Part shown: positions 12,470 to 19,463 of the stretch, piece after piece | Layout: each line of letters opens with the position of its first letter | Position numbering within the stretch: the stretch's first letter is position 1 | Assembly (NCBI GenBank): GCA_964610205.1 | Contig: CAZSVI010000073.1 | Span: 1 to 19,463 of the forward strand | Direction: 5' to 3' | DNA from: CAZSVI01 sp964610205 | GTDB taxonomy: Bacteria; Bacillota; Clostridia; DSM-8532 | DNA: 19,463 nucleotides | Made by a program: the position numbers and the translations under genes | The notes under the pieces: generated by a model | Seen by the model: the letters and a program-made list of their open reading frames with translations, nothing else | Told to the model about the DNA's origin: nothing | Databases searched by the model: none

Positions 12470-15121
12470 ATGAAAAAAGATTTGTATCTGCCGGTGGAGG
12501 TAGGAGGAATTACATTTAAAAACCCGTTTTATGTGGCTTCGGGTCCCACAACAAAATCGGTCAAGCAATTGAAGCGAATAGAAGAAACCGGATGGGCCGC
12601 GGCCAGCATTAAATTGACCATCGATCCGGCGCCATATATCAACAGGGTTCCCAGATATGCCATTTTTGAAGATCGAAATTCCCTTTGTTTTACGGCCGAA
12701 AAAAGGCTGAGTTTTGAACAAGGCTTAAAGTTGATAATAGATGCCAGAAAGGAATTAAAAGAACTTATCCTGATGGCTAATATCACCTATGCAGGAGACA
12801 GGGGTATTGACGGTTGGGTAAATATGGCAAGGAAATTTGAAGAAGCGGGGGCTGACATTGTTGAGCTTAACATGTGCTGCCCGAATATGTCATACAATGT
12901 TGAGCTTTCCAATTGCAATGAAGGCGCATGCAGCATACGGACAGGGGCCAGTCTTGGACAGCAGGGGGAAGCGGTTGCTGAGATAGTTAGGGAAATTAAA
13001 AAGGTGATACATATACCGCTTTTTGTAAAACTGACACCCGAGGGCGGCAAAATTGCACAGGTCGCAAGGTCTCTTTATGATGCCGGGGCGGATGCGGTAG
13101 GCGGAACTGCAAACCGGCTTGGAATACCTCCTGTTGATCTGGAGAATCCGGGGAAGGCTGCGTATCATCTTCAGGATGAAATCAGTATGTCCTGCCATTC
13201 GGGTGCCTGGCTGAAGCCGCTGGCTTTGAGGGACACCTATGAAATCAGAAAATTGAACGGCCCGGGTCCGAGGATTATGGCCGCAGGCGGTATAAGGAAT
13301 TATCATGACGCGGCGGAAATGATTATGTGTGGAGCCGATTTACTGGGCATATGCTCCGAAACTTTAATCAGCGGTTTTGGTTTTGTGGAAGGAATGATTT
13401 CAGAACTGAAACAGTATATGCACAATAATGGGTACAAAAATGTCGGAGAAATGAGAGATAAAATTGTCCCATTGGTGAAAAGCGCTCCGGAATTAACGTT
13501 GTACGAAGGTTATGCCAGGATCAAGGAACCAAATCTCGCGGCACCATGCAAAGCGGCATGTCCTCATCATGTTCCGGCGCAGGCTTATGTGCAAAAGGTA
13601 GCAAAGGGTGATATAAAGGGAGCATATGACCTTATAACCGGGAAAAACCCTCTGCAATCAGTGTGCGGTTGGGTATGCAACCATGAATGCGAGACCGAAT
13701 GTACCCGGGGAGAAACAGGAACTCCTGTTGCGATTCGCGAAATAAAGCGGTTTGTTATGGAATATGGCAAAAAAAAGGGTTGGAAACCCGAAAATATTAT
13801 AAAGACCGAAAGGCAACAGAAAGTGGCGGTAATCGGATCGGGTCCGGCCGGTATATCCTGCGCATACTACTTAAAGCTGGCGGGTTACAGTGTTACGATA
13901 TTTGAAAAGGAAAACTGCATAGGAGGAATGTTGAGGTATGGTTTGCCCCGGTTCCGTATGAATCATCAGGTCCTGGACGAAGAAGTGGAAATGCTTAAAT
14001 CTATGGGAATACAATTTATCACGGGAGTGAATTTTGGAATCGATATCAGTATAGAATCCTTAAAGAAGGAAGGTTATGAAGCTTTCTTCCTGGGTATTGG
14101 AGCACAGGAGGGACAGAAGCTTAATATTCCCGGTGAAGAGGCCTGTGGCATACTGTCTGCTCTGGATTTCCTGAAAGAAGTTTATGACGGTAAAATAACA
14201 GGCACAGGTAAAAGAGTAGTTGTTGTTGGAGGAGGATTTACAGCGGTTGACTCAGCCCGCACGGCTAAAAGGCTTGGCGCGGAGGAAGTATTTATTGCAT
14301 ACAGGCGGACACGGGAGGAAATGCCTGCAACCCGGGAAGAAATTGAAGAAGCTGAAGCCGAGGGAATAAAGGTAATGTATCTTGTCTCTCCAAAATCAAT
14401 TGAATCCGTCAACCAAAATATTAAAGGAGTTCGGATGGTTGCCCAGGTATTGGGGGAAAGAGACGCATCCAACAGGAGACAGCCTGAACAGGTTCAGGAA
14501 GCCGAATTCCTTTTATTCTGCGACACATTGATTACCGCGCTGGGACAAAAACCTGTTTTTGAGGGTTTTGGCAGTTTTGATGCCGATAAAAACGGAATGT
14601 TACTTGCAAACTGCAAAACCGGTGAAACCAGTCTGGAAGGAGTATTCGCAGGTGGTGATGTTACAAAGGTGTCTACTGTTATTGCGGCCATCGCAGCCGG
14701 TAAACGCGGAGCAGTATCCATTGACAGGCATCTTGCGAAAAAAGATGCAGTGCTACAATATGAACCTGATTTTCCGGTTGTTTCAAAGGATATGGTCCTT
14801 AGAAAGACAGGGTATTTTAAAGATTCGGGTAAGCTTAACCTGTATACCATGACCGGAAGGGAAAGAGTAAAAAGTTTTTCAACATATACCCGTACAATGA
14901 CAGAGAAAGAAGCAAAAGATGAAGCTTCACGATGCCTTAACTGCGGATGCGGCGAAGGATGCGGATTGTGTGCGTCCATATGCAGCGAATTTGCGATACA
15001 CTTTAAATCATCTGATACGTGGGAAATCAACGAAGAGGAATGTGTTGCGTGTGGAATGTGCTACAACCGATGCCCAAATAAAAATATTGAAATTGTAAAT
15101 AGAAATATTGTGGTAAAATAG
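12470..15121 (+). CDS. Flavo-iron-sulfur oxidoreductase: PreA-like FMN domain fused to PreT-like FAD/NAD(P)H part and ferredoxin domain
   Basis: This 883-residue protein joins modules found in dihydropyrimidine dehydrogenase. Residues 1-340 are a dihydroorotate dehydrogenase/PreA-type FMN barrel with the active-site block LNMCCPNM (133-140, Cys137 at the catalytic position), VKLTPE, and GAWLKPLALR. Residues 355-430 are a GltD-like helical Fe-S part (Cys360, 364, 399, 403, 407, 411). FAD binding begins at GSGPAG (456-461), NAD(P)H binding at VVVVGGGF (583-590), and the FAD C-terminal motif is GVFAGGDVTK. The end is ferredoxin-like: Cys822, 825, 827, 831, 834, 838, then CVACGMCYNRCP (858-869). 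It probably passes electrons between NAD(P)H and a substrate at FMN through FAD and Fe-S clusters. In animal DPD the Fe-S/FAD/NADPH part comes first, so the order here is rearranged. Start ATG 12470 has AGGGAGG 8 nt upstream. The substrate is unknown. Confidence 0.85.
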   Translation: MKKDLYLPVEVGGITFKNPFYVASGPTTKSVKQLKRIEETGWAAASIKLTIDPAPYINRVPRYAIFEDRNSLCFTAEKRLSFEQGLKLIIDARKELKELILMANITYAGDRGIDGWVNMARKFEEAGADIVELNMCCPNMSYNVELSNCNEGACSIRTGASLGQQGEAVAEIVREIKKVIHIPLFVKLTPEGGKIAQVARSLYDAGADAVGGTANRLGIPPVDLENPGKAAYHLQDEISMSCHSGAWLKPLALRDTYEIRKLNGPGPRIMAAGGIRNYHDAAEMIMCGADLLGICSETLISGFGFVEGMISELKQYMHNNGYKNVGEMRDKIVPLVKSAPELTLYEGYARIKEPNLAAPCKAACPHHVPAQAYVQKVAKGDIKGAYDLITGKNPLQSVCGWVCNHECETECTRGETGTPVAIREIKRFVMEYGKKKGWKPENIIKTERQQKVAVIGSGPAGISCAYYLKLAGYSVTIFEKENCIGGMLRYGLPRFRMNHQVLDEEVEMLKSMGIQFITGVNFGIDISIESLKKEGYEAFFLGIGAQEGQKLNIPGEEACGILSALDFLKEVYDGKITGTGKRVVVVGGGFTAVDSARTAKRLGAEEVFIAYRRTREEMPATREEIEEAEAEGIKVMYLVSPKSIESVNQNIKGVRMVAQVLGERDASNRRQPEQVQEAEFLLFCDTLITALGQKPVFEGFGSFDADKNGMLLANCKTGETSLEGVFAGGDVTKVSTVIAAIAAGKRGAVSIDRHLAKKDAVLQYEPDFPVVSKDMVLRKTGYFKDSGKLNLYTMTGRERVKSFSTYTRTMTEKEAKDEASRCLNCGCGEGCGLCASICSEFAIHFKSSDTWEINEEECVACGMCYNRCPNKNIEIVNRNIVVK

Positions 15122-15154
15122 GAATAAATTTTTGTGCATGAAATGCCATTTCGC

Positions 15155-15183
15155 TTGCAAACCGAAGGATTATCCAGTATAAT
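15155..15183 (+). promoter_or_regulatory. Sigma-A promoter of the SRP RNA gene
   Basis: TTGCAA (15155-15160), a 17-nt spacer, and a perfect TATAAT (15178-15183). The predicted start (15190-15192) coincides with the 5' end of the SRP RNA as judged from its terminal helix. Confidence 0.85.
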
Positions 15184-15191
15184 ATACCCTG

Positions 15192-15456
15192 TCGTGCTAG
15201 ATGGGGAGGTAGCGGTGCCCTGTACCCGCAACCCGCTGTAGCGGGGTTGAATTCCTGCCCGAGGCATATAGCTGTAGAATCAGGGCCTTGATATGAAGAC
15301 AATGAAGATTGGGTCTTGCGCAATTCAAGGCTGTGAACCCCGTCAGATCCGGAAGGAAGCAGCGGTAAGCAGTTATCTGGATGTGCCGCAGGAGCGCCTG
15401 ATCCGAGCCTTATTTCAATGTACCGTCTGTAGTTGTCTGTCGAAGGCAGGTGCACG
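15192..15456 (+). ncRNA. ffs: Signal recognition particle RNA, large Gram-positive type
   Basis: This RNA is the scaffold of the signal recognition particle, which together with Ffh targets membrane and secreted proteins. The region reads like the Bacillus scRNA throughout. It has the Alu domain start GTGCTAGATGGGGAGGTAGC, the GTGCCCTGTACCCGCAACCC segment, and the Ffh-binding helix 8 core with the GGAA tetraloop, GTCAGATCCGGAAGGAAGCA (15342-15361), followed by AGCGGTAA. The downstream strand is GATGTGCCGCAGG, and the 3' end GGTGCACGA closes the terminal helix: TCGTGC (15192-15197) pairs with GCACGA (15451-15456). The length of about 265 nt fits the Bacillus/Clostridium type with an Alu domain. 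Ends are set from this pairing and may shift by a few bases. Confidence 0.96.
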
Positions 15457-15780
15457 ATTATTATAGTTAATCATATCATCTTACTTTTCATCTGTATTTC
15501 TGTGCATATCATAAAATTAGTTCTTTATAACCATGCGTAAGATAATTTTACTAAAATAAACATAGCATACTTTTATTATTGTAATTAACATTTTATTGTA
15601 CTCCTTCTTCTAAAATATGTTACAATATGAATAATTAAGAAAGAAAAGCGAAAAAATTTGGGTTTTTTAGTTTATTTTTATAATAAAACTCTTGTATATT
15701 ATGTGAAACTGCCCGATAGATAATATAGGAATATGGAAAAGATGTGAATTTGTACTTTTACTGTTAGGCGGTAAAACGAT
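15457..15780. other. Intergenic region between SRP RNA and the HD-GYP gene
   Basis: This is AT-rich and non-coding. I see no clear terminator for the SRP RNA. An extended -10 promoter, TGTTACAAT at 15618-15626, is the best candidate for the HD-GYP gene. It has a TTGTAC at 15596-15601, at long (19-nt) spacing. It would give a leader of about 150 nt, in which I recognise no riboswitch. Confidence 0.4.
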
Positions 15781-17730
15781 ATGACAAGTTACAAAAGACA
15801 AATTGTTCGTATTACAAGTGCGTTTGTTTTAAGCTTCGTATTATTATGGATTCTAATCGGTATGTTGATTCATCGGGGCTATATTCCGGTATTCTTCAGC
15901 GATCCGGTGGTAATGGGTTTGTTAATGTCCGTTTTAATTGTTTCAATATTTTTGTGTATATTCTATCGTATACGGTTTACCGCTTTGTTTAATGATTTGA
16001 GGGATACGATCAGGTTCATTGATGAAATAAAGGAAGGTAATTATAAGTCCAGCGGAAAAATAAAAGCAAAAGTTTTACTAGTCGACAGTATCAATAGTTC
16101 AATATGTGATATAGCAGAGGGCCAGAAAAGACAGCTTTATGAATTAAACAAAAGGACAGCGCAATTGGATGAAAAGAATACGGAATTGAATGAAGCATAC
16201 ATGCAACTGGAATCATCATTCGGACAATTACAAGCAGCGCTGGATCAGCTGAATGACTCTGAAAAAAGGTATCATTCCCTTATTGTAAATATTCCGGATG
16301 TCGTTCTTACTCTTGATAATTCCGGGAATATAACATACGCAAGCCGTTCGGTTAAGGACGTTTTAAAATACAGACGCAGGGATATTGTAGGGAAGCCCTT
16401 TCGGTACATTCTTTATTACGATAAAAATATAGGATTTGATTTTGAAAGGCTTCGCCAGGATATTGAAAGAACGGGCGGACAAAGTATGAATATTTCTTTG
16501 CGAAGAAAAGATGATTCGCAGATACAGACTGAAATAAAATTTACGCCAATTATTGAATCGTTGGGGGATAACAGAATTCAGGCAATTATCCGCGATGTGA
16601 CCGAACAAAGGCGAATGGAAAACATCTTGCGTGAAAACAACCGAAGGTTGGAGATATTAAACAGATTCAATCACAGGCTGGCTTCTTCCGGTGAATTGAC
16701 AGATATTTATAAAATATGCGTAAATACTGTTACCGGTGATTTAGGATTTTATGGATGTATATATTTTATGATGGGTAAAAATGAACGATTCTATCACGTT
16801 ATGGATTATTCAGGCGACTATTTTATAAAAGAGGAGAATCTGGAGCAGTTTACCTATGTTCACCGGAATGTGAAAGCACTTAACGACAAGGAAAGTGATG
16901 GAATAATACTGGATTTCGAAACAGTACCTCAGTATTTTGCAATGAAATATATAGGGACAAACGCCGAAACCAAATACTCCCAGGCTTATATTCAGGAATT
17001 ACGAATGGGCGGGGAAGCTGCCGGACTTATTCTGGTGCTTTCAAAAAATGCTTTTCTATTGGATGAAATGGACATTTTACGTTCAATTGGACATACTACA
17101 GCAGTTGCCGTAGAAAATACAATGTATTTGATAAAATCCAAAGATAATTATGTACAGACAATAGATGCTCTGGTTGCCGCTATAGAGGCCAAGGATCAGT
17201 ATACCAGAGGTCATTCGCAGAGGGTGTCTGCGTTTGCCGTAAAAATAGCTGATAGAATGGGGCTGACCAGGCAACAGATAGAGGAACTCCGCATAGCCGG
17301 TATTTTGCATGATATCGGAAAAATAGGGATCAGCGATAGGATACTTTTAAAGAAAGGACCGCTTTCAAAAGAGGAATACGAGGAAATAAAGAAGCATCCT
17401 GCTATCAGTAATAAAATTCTTTATCCTATTGGCTTGTCAGACAGGATTTTAAAAGCGGTTGCCTTCCATCATGAGCGTTTTGACGGGAAGGGATATCCTT
17501 TTGGACTTACCAGTGAAAGTCTTGGAATAGAACCACAGATTATTGCCGTCGCGGACGCGTTTGATGCTATGACAACCTTCAGGCCATACCGGGAGGCATT
17601 ATCGTGGCAGAAAGCAGTACAGGAATTGAAGGACAACAGCGGAAGCCAGTTCCATCCCGAGATAGCGGAAATTATGATCAAGATTCAACTCGAGGAGAAT
17701 TCGGATGACATGGTGTTTTCGGATGAATAA
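15781..17730 (+). CDS. Membrane-bound PAS-GAF-HD-GYP protein, probable c-di-GMP phosphodiesterase
   Basis: This 649-residue signalling protein probably hydrolyses cyclic di-GMP. Two transmembrane helices (about 10-31 and 43-62) enclose only a short outside loop, so sensing is likely membrane-level or cytoplasmic. A coiled coil (about 110-160) leads to a PAS domain (160-280, ending IIRDVTEQRR) and a GAF-like domain (about 290-450). The HD-GYP domain (about 455-630) has GHSQRVS with His478, the metal-binding ILHDIGKIGI (His510-Asp511), KKHPAISNKIL, and the complete HHERFDGKGYP box (563-573), then DAFDAMTTFRPYR. All expected catalytic residues are present, so it should be active. Start ATG 15781 has a modest site, AGGCGG, at 9-nt spacing. 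It stands alone, with no paired GGDEF gene or response regulator nearby, so its target pathway cannot be inferred. Confidence 0.9.
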   Translation: MTSYKRQIVRITSAFVLSFVLLWILIGMLIHRGYIPVFFSDPVVMGLLMSVLIVSIFLCIFYRIRFTALFNDLRDTIRFIDEIKEGNYKSSGKIKAKVLLVDSINSSICDIAEGQKRQLYELNKRTAQLDEKNTELNEAYMQLESSFGQLQAALDQLNDSEKRYHSLIVNIPDVVLTLDNSGNITYASRSVKDVLKYRRRDIVGKPFRYILYYDKNIGFDFERLRQDIERTGGQSMNISLRRKDDSQIQTEIKFTPIIESLGDNRIQAIIRDVTEQRRMENILRENNRRLEILNRFNHRLASSGELTDIYKICVNTVTGDLGFYGCIYFMMGKNERFYHVMDYSGDYFIKEENLEQFTYVHRNVKALNDKESDGIILDFETVPQYFAMKYIGTNAETKYSQAYIQELRMGGEAAGLILVLSKNAFLLDEMDILRSIGHTTAVAVENTMYLIKSKDNYVQTIDALVAAIEAKDQYTRGHSQRVSAFAVKIADRMGLTRQQIEELRIAGILHDIGKIGISDRILLKKGPLSKEEYEEIKKHPAISNKILYPIGLSDRILKAVAFHHERFDGKGYPFGLTSESLGIEPQIIAVADAFDAMTTFRPYREALSWQKAVQELKDNSGSQFHPEIAEIMIKIQLEENSDDMVFSDE

Positions 17731-17827
17731 GATTTTTGGGGTATTATAGAAACATTGGCAATCATGGCAATTGCTGACCGGGCAAAAGATATCCCACGCT
17801 TTACATTTTCCCCCGGAAACCTTTGTA

Positions 17828-17856
17828 TTGGCAATATGATATTTGTGTGTTATAAT
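17828..17856 (+). promoter_or_regulatory. Sigma-A promoter of tig
   Basis: TTGGCA (17828-17833), a 17-nt spacer, and a perfect TATAAT (17851-17856). Transcription would start near 17863, giving an unusually long leader of about 158 nt before trigger factor. Confidence 0.85.
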
Positions 17857-17863
17857 CATTAAG

Positions 17864-17929
17864 GCTTTTTGGTCTTCCCGGACCCCTTATATGCGAACTT
17901 TGAATAAAAGGGGATAATCAACCAAAAGC
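17864..17929 (+). promoter_or_regulatory. Structured 5' leader of the tig mRNA
   Basis: Right after the predicted start, GCTTTTTGGT (17864-17873) can pair with ACCAAAAGC (17921-17929) with one bulged T. Inside, CCCCTT (17883-17888) pairs with AAGGGG (17908-17913), and GGTC/GACC can form a small hairpin near 17871-17884 that competes with the outer stem. I recognise no known riboswitch class. It could be a regulatory leader or simply a stable 5' end. Confidence 0.35.
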
Positions 17930-18020
17930 TATAAATTTGATAAGTGTTTGGCTTAAATTGTTACCTGGTATGTCTAAATAACATAATATATATAATTGTA
18001 ACTTAGGAGGCCTATTCGTA

Positions 18021-19292
18021 ATGAAATCAAAAGTAGAAAATGTTGAAAAAAATGTAGTCAAACTGACAATTGAAGTGGATTCGGAAGAGTTTGGCGAAAG
18101 TCTAAAAAATGCATATTTGCAGAACAAGGGGCGATTCAGTATTCCGGGTTTCAGGAAGGGAAAAGCGCCGCTTAACCTCATTGAAAGGTATTATGGTGAG
18201 AGAGTTTTCTACGAAGATGCTTTTAACATTGCCTGTCCAATAGCCTATGAAAAGGCAATAAATGAAAATAAAATAAATCCCGTTGACCGTCCTGAATTGG
18301 ATATCGAACAGATTGGAAAGAGTCAAAACCTGATTTTTACCGCAAAGGTTACAGTTAAACCTGAAGTAAAATTAGGTGAATACAAGGGTTTGTCAGTTGA
18401 AAAAGATAAGGTAAGTATCACCGAGGATGATGTTCAAAAAGAGTTGGAAAAGATACAGGACAGAAACGCTCGTTTGATTTCTATAGAAGACAGGCCTGTT
18501 CAGGACAAAGATACAGTGAATATAGATTTTGAAGGATTTCTTGATGGGGAAAATTTTGAAGGCGGAACAGCAAAAGGATATACTCTTGTTATAGGTTCCG
18601 GGTCGTTTATTCCGGGATTCGAGGAACAATTGACAGGAGCCGTTATAGGTAAGGAAACTGAAGTAAACGTTACCTTTCCTGAAGACTACAATAGTGACGA
18701 ATTAAAAGGAAAAGCCGTCGTCTTTAAAGTAGTCGTCAATGAAATAAAGTATAAAGAATTACCGGTACTGGATGATGAATTTGCTCAGGATGTCAGTGAA
18801 TTTGAGACACTGGAAGAATATAAGTCCGATTTAAGGGAAAAACTCCTTAAAAATGCGGAGGATGAAGCCGACAGAAAGTATGAGAATGATGTTATTCAAA
18901 AGGCGGCAGAAAACGCGGAAGTAGAAATTCCCGATGTCATGATAGAACGCCAACTGGATAATATTCTCAAGAGACTGGATATGACACTTCAGTATCAAGG
19001 GATGAACCTTGAAGCTTATATGAATATGATGGGAATTGATGAGTCTGCTCTTCGGAATGATTACCGAGAAAGAGCAGTGAGGGACGTAAAGACCCAGTTG
19101 GTTCTTGAAAGAATTTCCCAGGAAGAAAAAGTAGAAGCTTCTGATGAAGAAGTTGACGAAGAAATAACCAAAACAGCTGAAAATTATAAGCAGAATAAGG
19201 AAGATTTTAAGAAACATTTAAAGAATGACGATATAGAATATATTAAAGATACCGTTATAACGAAGAAAACAATTAAGCTTATGATGACCTGA
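18021..19292 (+). CDS. tig: Trigger factor, ribosome-associated chaperone
   Basis: Trigger factor binds the ribosome at protein L23 and shields nascent chains. The 423-residue product has the three family domains in order. The N-terminal ribosome-binding domain carries the signature GFRKGKAP (43-50). The FKBP-type isomerase domain runs about 160-245, with VNIDFEGFLDGENFEGGTA, IPGFEEQL and VTFPEDY. The long helical chaperone domain runs about 250-423. Length is normal for the family. Start ATG 18021 follows AGGAGG (18005-18010) at 10-nt spacing. It has its own sigma-A promoter. In many Firmicutes clpP and clpX follow tig; the window ends too soon to see whether that holds here. Confidence 0.97.
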   Translation: MKSKVENVEKNVVKLTIEVDSEEFGESLKNAYLQNKGRFSIPGFRKGKAPLNLIERYYGERVFYEDAFNIACPIAYEKAINENKINPVDRPELDIEQIGKSQNLIFTAKVTVKPEVKLGEYKGLSVEKDKVSITEDDVQKELEKIQDRNARLISIEDRPVQDKDTVNIDFEGFLDGENFEGGTAKGYTLVIGSGSFIPGFEEQLTGAVIGKETEVNVTFPEDYNSDELKGKAVVFKVVVNEIKYKELPVLDDEFAQDVSEFETLEEYKSDLREKLLKNAEDEADRKYENDVIQKAAENAEVEIPDVMIERQLDNILKRLDMTLQYQGMNLEAYMNMMGIDESALRNDYRERAVRDVKTQLVLERISQEEKVEASDEEVDEEITKTAENYKQNKEDFKKHLKNDDIEYIKDTVITKKTIKLMMT

Positions 19293-19397
19293 AGAAAGAC
19301 GGAGTTGACCTGATAATTTTGCTCCGAAAGAGCGAAATGAGGAGAATGACGGGCAATGTTGCTTACAAGGCGCATAACCGGGGAATTTTAATATTAC

Positions 19398-19424
19398 ATA
19401 TGTTGAATTAAATATTCAACATAT
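19398..19424. repeat. AT-rich inverted repeat downstream of tig
   Basis: ATATGTTGAAT (19398-19408) and ATTCAACATAT (19414-19424) form a perfect 11-bp inverted repeat with a 5-nt spacer. No T-run follows, so it is not a standard terminator. It lies about 105 bases after tig, in what would be the upstream region of the next gene, so a regulator binding site is possible. Confidence 0.55.
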
Positions 19425-19463
19425 ATAAATGGGAATTGATGCCTGTGCCATTTGTTTTAGCCA

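Noticed and set aside
15027..15455. Minus-strand open frame of 142 codons opposite the SRP RNA
   Set aside because: It is the complement of a conserved structural RNA and of the end of the fusion gene, with no ribosome binding site.
15684..15719. GCCCGATAG near 15711 as the -10 of a sigma-D (motility) promoter for the HD-GYP gene
   Set aside because: The nearest TAAA box is about 23 nt upstream instead of 15, and the -10 has an extra base, so the match is not convincing.
19428..19463. Possible start of the gene after tig (ATG at 19428 or 19439)
   Set aside because: No ribosome binding site of useful strength precedes either ATG, and too few codons are present to recognise a family; the beginning does not look like ClpP.
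1..19463. CRISPR arrays, tRNA or rRNA genes, transposase genes, prophage genes
   Set aside because: Looked for on both strands and not seen.

Overview
The window looks like the chromosome of a spore-forming, Gram-positive anaerobe of the class Clostridia. The grounds are AT-rich intergenic DNA, strong GGAGG-type ribosome binding sites, spoVG and spoVT with recognisable sigma-H and sigma-G promoters, and a large (about 265 nt) Gram-positive type SRP RNA. The order spoVG-prs-pth-mfd-(PpiC isomerase)-spoVT is a familiar clostridial housekeeping block. A placement among the cellulolytic cluster III Clostridia is my guess, not something the sequence proves.

Layout. 1-358: a dispersed-repeat copy and the spoVG promoter region. 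359-8007 (+ strand): spoVG, prs, pth, mfd, a membrane-anchored PpiC-type foldase and spoVT, covering sporulation control, PRPP synthesis, peptidyl-tRNA recycling, transcription-coupled repair and extracytoplasmic folding. 8013-8034: a hairpin shared by two convergent genes. 8034-10185 (- strand): an L-cysteine desulfidase/UPF0597 family enzyme and, upstream of it, an FCD-type GntR regulator. 10344-11033 (+): a TetR regulator with a consensus sigma-A promoter and an overlapping palindromic operator. 11179-15121 (+): a Gfo/Idh/MocA dehydrogenase, a second copy of the dispersed repeat, and an 883-residue flavo-iron-sulfur fusion related to dihydropyrimidine dehydrogenase. 15192-15456: SRP RNA. 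15781-17730: a membrane-bound PAS-GAF-HD-GYP protein, probably a c-di-GMP phosphodiesterase. 18021-19292: trigger factor. The last 171 bases hold no gene I can support.

The accessory part is 8034-15121, two small regulator-plus-enzyme modules inserted among housekeeping genes. Module 1: the GntR gene and the cysteine desulfidase gene each have a sigma-A-like promoter with 17-nt spacing, and both promoters contain the same 11-mer ATTACAATTGT. This suggests one regulator controlling itself and the enzyme. Module 2: the TetR promoter carries ATGTAAC-N6-GTTACAT, and a degenerate copy ATAAC-N6-GTTAT lies just upstream of the Gfo/Idh gene. This suggests TetR control of the Gfo/Idh gene and perhaps of the fusion enzyme after it.

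The fusion enzyme is the most unusual item. It contains the parts of dihydropyrimidine dehydrogenase, but the FMN (PreA-like) domain comes first, before the Fe-S/FAD/NAD(P)H (PreT-like) part. It keeps the catalytic cysteine but appears to lack several pyrimidine-contacting residues, so its substrate may not be uracil or thymine. All identifications come from reading motifs by eye; no database search was run.
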